Below, one piece after another: positions 34,544 through 43,368 of a stretch of DNA of 64,000 nt. This DNA comes from Marinobacter adhaerens HP15 (GTDB lineage: Bacteria; Pseudomonadota; Gammaproteobacteria; Pseudomonadales; Oleiphilaceae), in the NCBI RefSeq assembly GCF_000166295.1, contig NC_017506.1, positions 3,720,001-3,784,000 of the forward strand, written 5' to 3'. How positions within the stretch are numbered: the stretch's first letter is position 1; every line of letters begins with the position of its first letter. The notes below the pieces were generated by a model that made no database searches, had not been told where the DNA came from, and was given only the letters and a program-made list of their open reading frames with translations. The position numbers and the translations under genes are program-made.

Positions 34544-35764
34544 ATGCTGACTTTAACCAGTGTCTGGACAACGATACTTCTTGCCGCCGCTGTGGCCCTT
34601 GGGCCGCTGGCAACGGACATGTATCTGCCGGCACTGCCACAGATTGGTTCAGACTTTGGCACCGGTACCGATCAGGTTCAGCTGACGCTGAGTCTGTATA
34701 TGGTCGGCTTTGCCATTGCTCAGCTGATTTGCGGTCCGTTGGCAGATCGCTTTGGTCGCAAGCCGATCATGATTGGTGGTTTCGTGCTTTTTGCGATTGC
34801 CAGCATCGGCTGCGCCCTGGCGACGAACATCGAAACACTGATTCTTTGCCGTTTCCTGCAGGCCCTTGGAGGTTCTGCGGGCCCGGTTCTGGGTCGGGCG
34901 GCGATTCGAGATATCTACACGCCCCGCGAAGCTGCCAAGATCCTGGCGATCCTTGCCAGCATCATGGCACTGGCGCCTGCCGTTGCACCGACCATTGGCG
35001 GTCTGCTGACCGCCAACCTCGGCTGGTCATCGGTGTTTATTGCATTGGGTGGCTACGCCCTGGTGATGGCGGTAGTTGTGGCCTTCGGCATTCCAGAGCC
35101 CATGCGCCCGGAACATCGCCAATCCCTTAAAATCTGCAGCCTGCTGCGGAACTATCGGACCATCGCGAAGGACATCAGCTTCGTGGGCTACACTCTGACC
35201 AACGCGCTGATCTTTTCCGGACTGTTTGCATTCCTGTCCGGTTCTTCGTTCGTCCTGATCGATTTTCTGGGCGTACCGACCGAGCAGTTCGGCCTGTACT
35301 TCGCCTGTATGGTGGCCGGTTATATTGTCGGCAACCTGACCGCCGTCCGTCTCGGCCGTCGTCTGCTGCCGGACCAGATTCTGGTTCGTGGCCTGATTAT
35401 CGCCGTCGGTGGCGGCAGCCTGATGGCCGTTCTGGCCCTCAGTGAAGTGTTCAATGTCTGGGCGGTTATCCTGCCCCAGGCCCTGTTCATGATCGGTACC
35501 GGGATGGTGCTGCCCCAGACCATGGCGGGCGCCCTGGCGAACTTCCCCACTATGGCCGGCTCCGCCTCTGCCCTGTTCGGCTTCACCCAGATGGCCGTCG
35601 CCGCCATCGCTGGCATGCTCGTCGGCCATCTGCACGACGGCACCTCCCTGGTCATGGCCTCTATCATTGCAGCATGCGCCGCCATTGCCATGGGCTGTTA
35701 TCTGCTGCTGGTTCAGCGTTACCCTGCGAAAGGTTTCGAGCCGCAAAGCGCGACCGGCAATTAA
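34544..35764 (+). CDS. Bcr/CflA-family multidrug exporter (MFS)
   Basis: A 406-residue MFS transporter with twelve membrane segments. The start (LGPLATDMYLPALPQI) and motif A (GPLADRFGRKPIM) are those of the Bcr/CflA drug:H+ antiporters, which export bicyclomycin, florfenicol or other small compounds. ATG 34544 lies 37 bp after palindromic element C. No local repressor except the LysR gene upstream. Confidence 0.92.
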   Translation: MLTLTSVWTTILLAAAVALGPLATDMYLPALPQIGSDFGTGTDQVQLTLSLYMVGFAIAQLICGPLADRFGRKPIMIGGFVLFAIASIGCALATNIETLILCRFLQALGGSAGPVLGRAAIRDIYTPREAAKILAILASIMALAPAVAPTIGGLLTANLGWSSVFIALGGYALVMAVVVAFGIPEPMRPEHRQSLKICSLLRNYRTIAKDISFVGYTLTNALIFSGLFAFLSGSSFVLIDFLGVPTEQFGLYFACMVAGYIVGNLTAVRLGRRLLPDQILVRGLIIAVGGGSLMAVLALSEVFNVWAVILPQALFMIGTGMVLPQTMAGALANFPTMAGSASALFGFTQMAVAAIAGMLVGHLHDGTSLVMASIIAACAAIAMGCYLLLVQRYPAKGFEPQSATGN

Positions 35765-35834
35765 GGCAAAATCATCCAAAGTGGTCTACACAGAGTACGT
35801 AAGACTCTAAACCAGACACCGAGGAGCAAATACC

Positions 35835-36332
35835 ATGAGCAGCGTTAACCTGGACGGCAACCCCATTGAATTGAGCGGTAAATTTCCCGAAACAGGCGAC
35901 AACGCGCCTCCCTTTACCCTGACCAACAGCGGGCTGGAGGAAGTCAAACTCGACAACTGGTCCGGCAAGCGCAAGATCCTGAACATCATCCCGAGCATCG
36001 ACACCGGCGTCTGCGCCGCGTCTACCCGGAAGTTCAACGAAAAAGCCGGCAGCCTGGACAACACCGTGGTCCTCGTAGTCTCTGCCGACCTGCCCTTCGC
36101 AGCCGCCCGCTTCTGTGGCGCCGAAGGTCTGAAAAACGTCGAAACCCTTTCCACCTTCCGGAACTATAGCTTCCAGCAGGACTACGGCGTCGCCATTCAG
36201 GATGGCCCCCTCGCCGGTCTCTGCGCCCGGGCGGTGGTCGTACTGGATGAGAACGACAAGGTCATCCACAGCCAGCTGGTCGATGAGATCAAGGACGAGC
36301 CGGATTATGATGCGGCGCTGAAGGTGCTTTGA
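35835..36332 (+). CDS. tpx: Thiol peroxidase (atypical 2-Cys peroxiredoxin)
   Basis: A 165-residue Tpx protein that reduces H2O2 and alkyl hydroperoxides using thioredoxin. The peroxidatic Cys60 is in [12 protein letters not shown], the resolving Cys94 in ARFCGAEG, and the catalytic Thr57 and Arg are in place. Length and motifs match E. coli Tpx. GAGGAG precedes ATG 35835. Followed by palindromic element E. Confidence 0.95.
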   Translation: MSSVNLDGNPIELSGKFPETGDNAPPFTLTNSGLEEVKLDNWSGKRKILNIIPSIDTGVCAASTRKFNEKAGSLDNTVVLVVSADLPFAAARFCGAEGLKNVETLSTFRNYSFQQDYGVAIQDGPLAGLCARAVVVLDENDKVIHSQLVDEIKDEPDYDAALKVL

Positions 36333-36380
36333 GAGCTCAAGGTCAAAACCTGGCAGTTGGAAACACCACCAACGGTCTGG

Positions 36381-36491
36381 GCAAAGGCGCCGGAACGACT
36401 TAGCAGGAGTGTGCATTGCCATGGATGGCAATGCCAAGCCCCCAGGGATGGGTTCACGGCGTCTCCTGATAAGTCGTTCCGGCGACTTTGC
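36381..36491 (+). repeat. Intergenic palindromic element, copy E (twin ANGGA hairpins)
   Basis: Outer arms of 29 bp (36381-36409, 36463-36491) pair with two mismatches. The core differs in sequence from the other copies but has the same plan: inner hairpin 36413-36434 with loop TGGA, then CAAGC, then CCCA-GGGA-TGGG. On the plus strand the loops read ATGGA and AGGGA. It follows tpx and precedes the MATE gene, on their sense strand. Confidence 0.9.
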
Positions 36492-36556
36492 TAACACCAA
36501 AAGCCAGACCTGTTAGAATCTCGCCTCCAAGCCAAACCGAAGGCCCACAACACCCC

Positions 36557-37894
36557 GTGCAGACCACCACCCAAAACCCATCCCTGGCCCGCCAGCTCTA
36601 CAGCATGACCTGGCCCATGCTCTTCGGGGTGCTGTCCCTGATGACCTTCCAGCTGGCCGACAGTGCCTTCGTGGGTCAGCTGGGTCGTGATCCGCTGGCA
36701 GCCCTGGGTTTCACCTTGCCGATGCAGCAACTGATCATCGGCCTTCAGGTGGGTCTGGGGATCGCCACCACAGCGATCGTATCCCGCACGCTGGGGGCCG
36801 GCGATGAATTGCGCGCCTTCCGGCTGGGCGGCCTGATCATAACCGTGGGCGGCAGCCTCGTTTTCGTCATTTGCATGGCGCTGTGGTTCCTGCAAAGCCA
36901 CATCATGACCGCCCTGGGCGCAGAAGACTCACTACTGCCACTGGTCCGGCAATACTGGGTCCCCTGGCTGATGGCGGCCTGGACCGGGGCCTTCCTGTAC
37001 TTCGGCTACAGCGTTTGCCGCTCCCACGGCGATACCAAATTGCCCGGGTACATGATGGTGGCCACGAGTCTGACCAACATCGCCCTGGACCCGCTCTACA
37101 TCTTTGTTTTCGGCTGGGGACTGCCCGGCGCCGCCTGGGCGACCATTACCTCGTTCGGAATAGGCTGTCTGGTGATCTATCCGAAACTTCTGAAACGCCA
37201 CTGGATCCGGTTCGACCTGCGCGAGCTTGCCCTTTGGAAGGCCCTTAAACAGCTCAACGGCATTATGGCCCCTGCCATGGTGAGCCAGCTGATGCCGGCT
37301 GTCTCGGCCATGCTGGCGACGGCCCTCGTGGCCGGCTTTGGCTCCGCCGCCGTCGCCGCCTGGGGTCTGGGTACCCGCCTGGAATTTTTCTCCATTGTGG
37401 TGGTGTTGGCCCTGACCATGTCGATGCCGCCGATGATTGGCCGCATGCTGGGTGCCGGCGATATCGAGCAGATTCGTAAACTGGTGCGCCTTGCGGTCCG
37501 GTTTGTGGTGGTCTGGCAACTGGCCATTGGCCTGACCTGGGTGGTCGCTTCCGGGTTGGTGTCGGAACTGTTCTCCAGCGACAGTGATGTTCAGGAGGTT
37601 CTCGCCGGTTATCTGGTGCGGGTACCGCTCAGTTACAGCGGTCTGGGCGTGTGCATGCTGATGGTGTCGGTGTGCAATGCCCTCGGCCTGGCGATGCGGG
37701 CCCTTCTGGTGTCCACCCTGCGCCTGTTCCTGTGTTTCCTGCCCCTGCTCTGGATCGGTAGCCAGATCAACGGCGTCTACGGCCTTATGAGTGGTGCACT
37801 GGTGGGCAATCTGTTTGCAGGCGCCATGGCTTACAGCTTTTACCGTGCCGGCATGACGCGCCTTAAAGCCGAGATATCCTCAGGCAAAGCGTGA
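36557..37894 (+). CDS. MATE-family efflux protein
   Basis: A 445-residue Na+/H+-coupled multidrug exporter with twelve membrane segments; the first helix region (MTWPMLFGVLSLMTFQLADS) and GVYGLMSGALVGN fit the DinF/NorM superfamily. The start is probably GTG 36557; ATG 36605 at the first helix is an alternative. Its 3' end overlaps the convergent thioesterase by 15 bp. Confidence 0.9.
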   Translation: MQTTTQNPSLARQLYSMTWPMLFGVLSLMTFQLADSAFVGQLGRDPLAALGFTLPMQQLIIGLQVGLGIATTAIVSRTLGAGDELRAFRLGGLIITVGGSLVFVICMALWFLQSHIMTALGAEDSLLPLVRQYWVPWLMAAWTGAFLYFGYSVCRSHGDTKLPGYMMVATSLTNIALDPLYIFVFGWGLPGAAWATITSFGIGCLVIYPKLLKRHWIRFDLRELALWKALKQLNGIMAPAMVSQLMPAVSAMLATALVAGFGSAAVAAWGLGTRLEFFSIVVVLALTMSMPPMIGRMLGAGDIEQIRKLVRLAVRFVVVWQLAIGLTWVVASGLVSELFSSDSDVQEVLAGYLVRVPLSYSGLGVCMLMVSVCNALGLAMRALLVSTLRLFLCFLPLLWIGSQINGVYGLMSGALVGNLFAGAMAYSFYRAGMTRLKAEISSGKA

Positions 37895-38323
37895 GCGGAA
37901 GCTCTCTGGCACCGGCACCACTTCCTTGCGGTGGTAGTTGAAGAAGACGAAGCCATACTTCGCCAGTGCCACCGGCTGGCCGCTCTCGGCCTTGGTGACC
38001 CGGAATACGAAATCCCCGCCATACTTGTTGAAGTCCATCAGACCCACTTCAAAGCGCAGCATTTCCGGGAAGAAGGACTCGGACTGGTACATGGTGGCCA
38101 GGTCGGTGACGATAATGCCGGTGCCGTCCTTGCTGGCTTCCTGGATGCCATAGCTGACCAGGAACTGGGCCCGGGCCTCGGAGAGCATGGAGATGAGGGC
38201 GTCGTTGCCGAGGTGGTTGGCGCCGTTGATGTCGGTGATTCTGACGGGCATCCTGGTTTCGAAGCAGAAGACGTCATCCGGGAAGGAGAGTTTGATTCGG
38301 GCCACGGGGGTTCCTGTTTTCAC
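37880..38323 (-). CDS. Hotdog-fold acyl-CoA thioesterase
   Basis: A 147-residue 4HBT-type protein. The segment RITDINGANHLGNDALISML contains the Asp/Asn and His region typical of the catalytic helix start, and the C-terminal strand ALAKYGFVFFNYH fits the fold. It likely hydrolyses acyl-CoA or a related thioester in the cytoplasm. Its leader on the minus strand includes palindromic element D, in the orientation that shows ANGGA loops. Confidence 0.85.
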   Translation of the reverse strand: MKTGTPVARIKLSFPDDVFCFETRMPVRITDINGANHLGNDALISMLSEARAQFLVSYGIQEASKDGTGIIVTDLATMYQSESFFPEMLRFEVGLMDFNKYGGDFVFRVTKAESGQPVALAKYGFVFFNYHRKEVVPVPESFRSRFA

Positions 38324-38435
38324 TGCGTATGTTGGGGCAAATCATACGCTGTTCGACTTTAGTGTTCATCTCGGGATCTTCTGAGTTAAATCAGTTATCT
38401 TGCTGTCAGACCTCTGCGCATCGAGCCTGGTGGAG

Positions 38436-38547
38436 CGACGGCTGGGAAAGGCCTTCCAAAACGCGCTCCTTACGGCACGTCCATGTGACGCTTGACTGTC
38501 GCCATCCATGGCGACAGACAGTTTTGGAAGGCCTTTCCCAGCCGTCG
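38436..38547 (-). repeat. Intergenic palindromic element, copy D (twin ANGGA hairpins)
   Basis: Perfect 27-bp outer arms at 38436-38462 and 38521-38547. The core differs from copies B and C at only two bases, while the arms are largely different in sequence yet still perfectly paired. Minus-strand loops read ATGGA twice. It lies in the divergent gap between the thioesterase and the NUDIX-MBL gene, so it cannot be a plain 3'-end terminator. Confidence 0.95.
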
Positions 38548-38596
38548 TTCGTACTTTGTTCGCGCACTGAATAAAAAAGATCGTATTTGGAGTCCT

Positions 38597-40234
38597 ATGG
38601 ATATTCGCCCTGCTGCCACCTTGGTTCTGGTTCGAGATACGGCCGACGGACTTGAAGTCCTGCTGCTGCAACGTACCTGGGACGCCGTGTTTATGCCCGG
38701 CTATTTTGTATTCCCCGGAGGGAGGGTCGAGGAAAATGAGACTCACGGCCAGGATCATATAATCGGCACCGCAGACGCCGAGATCAGTCAGATCATGAGC
38801 GTCGATGAGGGCGGCGCGGACTATATGTTGGCGGCGGTTCGGGAGTGTTTCGAGGAGTCCGGCGTTCTGGTTGCGGTGGACAAGCAGGGCAATCCAATCG
38901 CCGGGGATCATCCGGCCCACGCGGATCGGAAGTCGGTGTTCGACGGCGATCTGTCTCTGGCCAGTCTGTGTAAAAAGCACGGCCTGGCGATTCCGTTGGA
39001 CCGGCTGGCCTATCTCGGCCACTGGATCACGCCGCCGGGGCCACCACGGCGTTTCGATACACGGTTTTTCGTGACGCCCGCTCCCGAAGGCCAGCTGGCC
39101 GGGCACGACGGGGTCGAAACCATTGATCACGTCTGGATCCGGCCGGAGCAGGCCCTTGAGGACCATCGCAAGGGCCAGTGTTTGCTGGGGCTGCCGACGA
39201 TTCGTACGTTACGGGTGCTCAGTGATTTCGACACCACTGAGGCGCTGATGCGTTACGCCCATGCCAATCCGCCGGAGCCCTATCCAAGCAAGCCCTGGCC
39301 GGCGATCAAAAAGGGCAAACCGGTGACGCTGGAACCGGGTGCGCCGGCCTACGATGAGGCAGCGAAGCTGGATCCGGAGGGCGAAGGCTCCACACAGGCG
39401 AAGATTATACCCGGTGAGGCGGTAGAGGTTGCCGCCAGGGTCGTCCGTCTGACGGCGCCCAACCCGGGCATGATGACGGGGCCGGGTACCAACACTTACA
39501 TTCTGGGCCATGAACGCTTTACGGTAATTGATCCCGGACCCGCCAACGAGTCCCATATCGAGCGGATTCTGGAGGTGACCGGTGGCGTGATTGACCAGGT
39601 TCTGGTGACCCACACGCATCAGGACCATTCGCCGGCGGTTGCTGCCCTGAAAGAGTGCACCGGTTGCCGGGTGTTTGGTTGGCCGGCGCCCGCGGGTGCC
39701 GGGCAAGACCAGACCTTCCGGGCCGACGATGAACCGGAGCACGGTGATCTGATTGTGACCGAAGCCGGGGTCCTGAAGGTGCTGCATACCCCGGGGCATG
39801 CCTCGAACCACCTGTGTTTTCTGCTGGTCGACCAGCAGCTGCTGTTCTCCGGTGACCACATCATGCAGGGCTCAACGGTGGTCATTAATCCGCCGGACGG
39901 CGACATGAAGGCCTATATCGAGTCGCTCTACGAGTTGCTGGCAGAGTCTGTACGTTACATTGCGCCGGCACACGGGTTCCTGATGGGGCATCCCGAAGCG
40001 GTGATCGATTTCCTGATTACCCACCGCCTCTCGCGCGAACACAAGGTGGCCCGTGCGCTGGAAGCCCTGACTCCCGTGGATCTGAAAGCCCTTACCGCCA
40101 AAGCCTATGACGATGTTCCGACGGCCATCCACGGCCTGGCGGCAAGGTCAGCCCTGGCGCATTTGCTGAAACTGGAAGCGGAGCACCGGGCGTTCCGGGA
40201 GGACGACCTCTGGCATGCCATACACGAGAGCTAA
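38597..40234 (+). CDS. NUDIX hydrolase fused to metallo-beta-lactamase-fold hydrolase
   Basis: A 545-residue two-domain protein. The N-terminal NUDIX domain (about 1-200) has FPGGRVEE, a long insertion, then the REUxEExGU core as RECFEESGV (residues 82-90). A linker (about 215-275) joins an MBL domain (about 280-480) with metal ligands HTHQDH (339-344), a GHASNH motif and a C-terminal helical domain like human LACTB2. The pairing suggests one enzyme removing a nucleoside-diphosphate-linked or CoA moiety and another cutting a thioester, ester or RNA bond. ATG 38597 has GGAG close upstream. Confidence 0.9.
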   Translation: MDIRPAATLVLVRDTADGLEVLLLQRTWDAVFMPGYFVFPGGRVEENETHGQDHIIGTADAEISQIMSVDEGGADYMLAAVRECFEESGVLVAVDKQGNPIAGDHPAHADRKSVFDGDLSLASLCKKHGLAIPLDRLAYLGHWITPPGPPRRFDTRFFVTPAPEGQLAGHDGVETIDHVWIRPEQALEDHRKGQCLLGLPTIRTLRVLSDFDTTEALMRYAHANPPEPYPSKPWPAIKKGKPVTLEPGAPAYDEAAKLDPEGEGSTQAKIIPGEAVEVAARVVRLTAPNPGMMTGPGTNTYILGHERFTVIDPGPANESHIERILEVTGGVIDQVLVTHTHQDHSPAVAALKECTGCRVFGWPAPAGAGQDQTFRADDEPEHGDLIVTEAGVLKVLHTPGHASNHLCFLLVDQQLLFSGDHIMQGSTVVINPPDGDMKAYIESLYELLAESVRYIAPAHGFLMGHPEAVIDFLITHRLSREHKVARALEALTPVDLKALTAKAYDDVPTAIHGLAARSALAHLLKLEAEHRAFREDDLWHAIHES

Positions 40235-40425
40235 CGCGGTCGTAACGAAAGCACACCGGATTTCGCAAAACACCCATATTGTTAATCGCTTTTCCAGCGT
40301 ATAACAGGGTTCGTTATAACTTGCCCGGATTTCATGAAAGTGGCATTAAACCTTTGTCACAGCGGTATTCATGACCGACAGAGGCACTCTATCCTTGAGC
40401 GCACACTGACGAACCGTGAGGAAAT

Positions 40426-41817
40426 ATGCTGTTCGAGCGGCTTAAAAAACCGTCCCCCCGGATCCTGCTGATCGGCCTGGTGATACCCTGGCTGTCGGCA
40501 CCGCTTTTGGCCGAAACCGATTCGGCAAAGGCCAGCAAAAAATCCGAAGTGCTGGTTGCCGAGCTGGCCGAGGACGAAAGCGTCGAGGACGTTGAGCAGT
40601 CGGCTCCCTTGCAGACCAAAGGGCAGGAACACAAATCCCGGAAACCGGAAGCCCCACGGGGCGGTGCCGGTGTCGATACGCCCTCAGCAGCGTCACGGAA
40701 AGTGGCGCCGAATATCGATCTGAAACAGGTAGCACCGCCACCGGAAGCCCAGGTGTCAACGCCGGCCGACACGGATGCGGATGCCGCCGAATCCGAGGTG
40801 ATGGCAACCGAAGCCGGGGCCGAACCTGAGCCGCAACCCGAACCCGAAATTCGCGAGGGCAAGGTATTCACCCTGCTCGACAACGATGTAATGCCGGGCA
40901 CGTCTACCCGCCTGGCCTGGACGCCAGGCATCCAGATTGCCGGTCTGTCCCAGACCACGCCGGTACTGGTGGTTAACGGTATCAACGCCGGCCCCACCCT
41001 GTGCCTCACCGGCGCCGTCCATGGGGACGAGCTGAACGGCATCGAAATCATCCGCCAGACCATGTACGACCTGAACCCCGAGAAGCTCTCGGGCACGGTG
41101 GTAGGCGTGCCGATTGTGAACCTGCCTGGATTCCAGCAGGGCAGCCGCTACCTCCCCGACCGTCGGGATCTCAACCGGCATTTCCCGGGCAGCCCCAACG
41201 GCAGCCTGGCGGACCGGATTGCCCATTCACTGTTCGAAAACGTGATTCGCAAGTGCGACATGCTGGTGGACATCCATACCGGTTCACTGAAGCGAACCAA
41301 CCTGCCGCAACTGCGCGCCGACATGAACAATCCGGATGTGGCGGAATTTACCCGCGGCTTTGACCGCATGGCGGTGGTGCACAGCTCGGGATCTGCAGGC
41401 ATGTTACGCACGGCCGCCGTGGAGGCCGGCATTCGAACGGTCACACTGGAAGCGGGCGAATCCCACCGTATCCAGCAACACCAGATCAGCGCCGGCGTTA
41501 ACAGCCTCACCAGCCTGATGGAGCGCCAGGGCATGATCTCCAGAATGTTCGTGTGGGGCGATCCGGAACCGGTCTACTACGATTCCGACTGGATCCGGGC
41601 CGATCACGGCGGGATCCTGTTCAGCGAAATTGAATTGGGCGCTAATGTATCGGAAGGTGAGATTCTCGGTTACGTCTCCGACCCGATCACCAACGCCCAG
41701 CACCCCATCCGGTCCACCAGTGATGGCCGTGTGATCGGTATGGCCGTGGACCAGGTCGTGATGGCCGGTTTCGCCGCCTACCACATTGGTACGGAGGCAG
41801 AAGTTCCCGGAGAGTAG
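40426..41817 (+). CDS. Exported AspA/AstE-like zinc carboxypeptidase-fold protein
   Basis: A 463-residue protein with a signal peptide (about 1-29), a 110-residue Ala/Pro/Glu-rich linker, and a succinylglutamate desuccinylase/aspartoacylase domain (about 145-460). Zinc ligands are visible: His199 and Glu202 in GAVHGDELNG and His284 in DIHTG; Glu in LEAGES (342-345) is the probable catalytic base. Such proteins cleave amide bonds of small N-acyl compounds, but the exported location suggests a wall peptide or extracellular substrate. GAGG precedes ATG 40426. Confidence 0.87.
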   Translation: MLFERLKKPSPRILLIGLVIPWLSAPLLAETDSAKASKKSEVLVAELAEDESVEDVEQSAPLQTKGQEHKSRKPEAPRGGAGVDTPSAASRKVAPNIDLKQVAPPPEAQVSTPADTDADAAESEVMATEAGAEPEPQPEPEIREGKVFTLLDNDVMPGTSTRLAWTPGIQIAGLSQTTPVLVVNGINAGPTLCLTGAVHGDELNGIEIIRQTMYDLNPEKLSGTVVGVPIVNLPGFQQGSRYLPDRRDLNRHFPGSPNGSLADRIAHSLFENVIRKCDMLVDIHTGSLKRTNLPQLRADMNNPDVAEFTRGFDRMAVVHSSGSAGMLRTAAVEAGIRTVTLEAGESHRIQQHQISAGVNSLTSLMERQGMISRMFVWGDPEPVYYDSDWIRADHGGILFSEIELGANVSEGEILGYVSDPITNAQHPIRSTSDGRVIGMAVDQVVMAGFAAYHIGTEAEVPGE

Positions 41818-41861
41818 TATGCTAGGCTTTTTTCGGGCATCACCAACCCAGAGGAGCCTTT

Positions 41862-42830
41862 GTGTCTTCCGAGAACGCCGGAGTCTTATCACGTATTCCC
41901 GGCCTGGCCTACATCGGGCTGGTTCTCACCCCGCTATTCTGGGCCGGCAACGCCGTGGTGGCCCGGGGTACGGTCGAGAACATCCCGCCGTTATCCATGT
42001 CCTTCTGGCGCTGGGTGATCGCGCTGGCTATCCTGCTGCCCTTCGGGCTTCCCGGTATCTGGCGCCACCGCCAGGTTATCCGCCAGCGCTTCGGCTCCAT
42101 GCTGGCACTGGCAACCTTCAGTGTGGGAGCCTTCAATACCCTGCTGTATCTGGCCGCCACCACAACCACCGCGACCAACATTGCCCTGATCAACGCCACC
42201 ATTCCCATTTTTGTCGCTCTGCTTGCCTGGATCCTGCTCGGCGACCGGACCCGGCCGATTCAGGCGTTGGGAATCGCGCTGGCGATTACTGGCATCGTTA
42301 CCGTGATTGCCCGCGGCGACCTCTCGGTGTTGACCAGTCTCCAGGCCCAACCGGGCGATCTGATCATGGTGGCGGCAGTATTCAGCTGGGGCCTGTTCTC
42401 GGTGCTACTGAGACGACAGGCAGTGCCTCTGCCAGCACTGACCTTTCTAACCACGCAAATTCTTCTGGGCACGATGGTTGTGCTGCCCTTCTACCTGACA
42501 GATCTGATTTTCTTCTCCGGAGGCTTCGAGCTGTCAAAAACCACCGCCATGCCGCTTCTGTACTTCGCGATCTTCCCGGGGATCCTGGCCTATGGATTCT
42601 GGAACCACGGTGTGCATAAAATTGGCCCGGCCAGAGCGGCCATCTTTATGTACCTGACACCTGTCTTTGCCTCGATTCTTGCGGGCATTTTCCTGGCCGA
42701 GTCCCTCGGACTGTTTCACATTATCGGAGCCGTGCTGATTCTTGCGGGACTGGTGCTGGCGACACAAACCCGAGTACGCACGAACTACCCACTCTCAAAG
42801 CAGCAAGCAAAAGGAGAAACCCATGGTTGA
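41862..42830 (+). CDS. EamA/DMT-family transporter
   Basis: A 322-residue protein with ten membrane segments in two EamA repeats (about 20-150 and 165-300). GAGGAG precedes the GTG start at 41862. Substrate unknown; family members export amino acids and other metabolites. Its end overlaps the next gene by 8 bp (ATGGTTGA), suggesting coupled translation with the CBM-like protein. Confidence 0.88.
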   Translation: MSSENAGVLSRIPGLAYIGLVLTPLFWAGNAVVARGTVENIPPLSMSFWRWVIALAILLPFGLPGIWRHRQVIRQRFGSMLALATFSVGAFNTLLYLAATTTTATNIALINATIPIFVALLAWILLGDRTRPIQALGIALAITGIVTVIARGDLSVLTSLQAQPGDLIMVAAVFSWGLFSVLLRRQAVPLPALTFLTTQILLGTMVVLPFYLTDLIFFSGGFELSKTTAMPLLYFAIFPGILAYGFWNHGVHKIGPARAAIFMYLTPVFASILAGIFLAESLGLFHIIGAVLILAGLVLATQTRVRTNYPLSKQQAKGETHG

Positions 42831-43368
42831 ACTCACTCTCAGTAACGCTCGCAGCTTCTTTTGCCTGATTCTGATGCTGTTGGCCGCGAGCCTGTCGGCA
42901 CCGGCTGCGGCAGAACCCTGCGATCCGGAGACAGCCAAGTGGAACCCCGAGCATTATTACCCCGAAGATGCCGTGGTTTTCCATAAAGGCCACTGGTACG
43001 AATCCAGAGAGATGCATAAGGGACTGGAGCCCGGCATCACGTTTGACTGGAACAAGCTCGACTCAGTGCCCGATTGCAGCAACCGACCCGATAGCGGAAA
43101 GCGGGCCAAGGGCAGCGACAAACAGAATGACGGACAGCCGGGGCTCAACCAGGCAGACGGCAAATCCCATCGCGGTGAAACCGCTTCCGGAATGTGCGTA
43201 AGGCCGGAACAATGGCTGTTTTCGAAAAGCTATGAAAAAGGCGACCTGGCCAGTCACGGAGGACAGATCTGGGAAGCCACCGGGCCAACTCGGGGGGACA
43301 TGCCAGACATGGACGAGCCCCCTCACTGGAAACTGGTTGAAGAGCACTGCGCCCTTCAAAATCAGTGA
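42823..43368 (+). CDS. Exported protein with two CBM5/12-like modules
   Basis: A 181-residue protein with a signal peptide (about 1-30, AAA-E). Two similar modules follow, each opening and closing with Cys: about 33-87 (CDPETAKWNPEHYYPEDAVV to PDC) and about 127-178 (CVRPEQWLFSKSYEKGDLAS to EHC), joined by a polar Gly/Lys/Asp linker. The W-Y-GD-V-G-W pattern recalls chitin-binding CBM5/12 domains. There is no catalytic domain. It might bind a polysaccharide at the cell surface. Its stop overlaps the convergent patB-like gene by 7 bp. Confidence 0.75.
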   Translation: MVELTLSNARSFFCLILMLLAASLSAPAAAEPCDPETAKWNPEHYYPEDAVVFHKGHWYESREMHKGLEPGITFDWNKLDSVPDCSNRPDSGKRAKGSDKQNDGQPGLNQADGKSHRGETASGMCVRPEQWLFSKSYEKGDLASHGGQIWEATGPTRGDMPDMDEPPHWKLVEEHCALQNQ

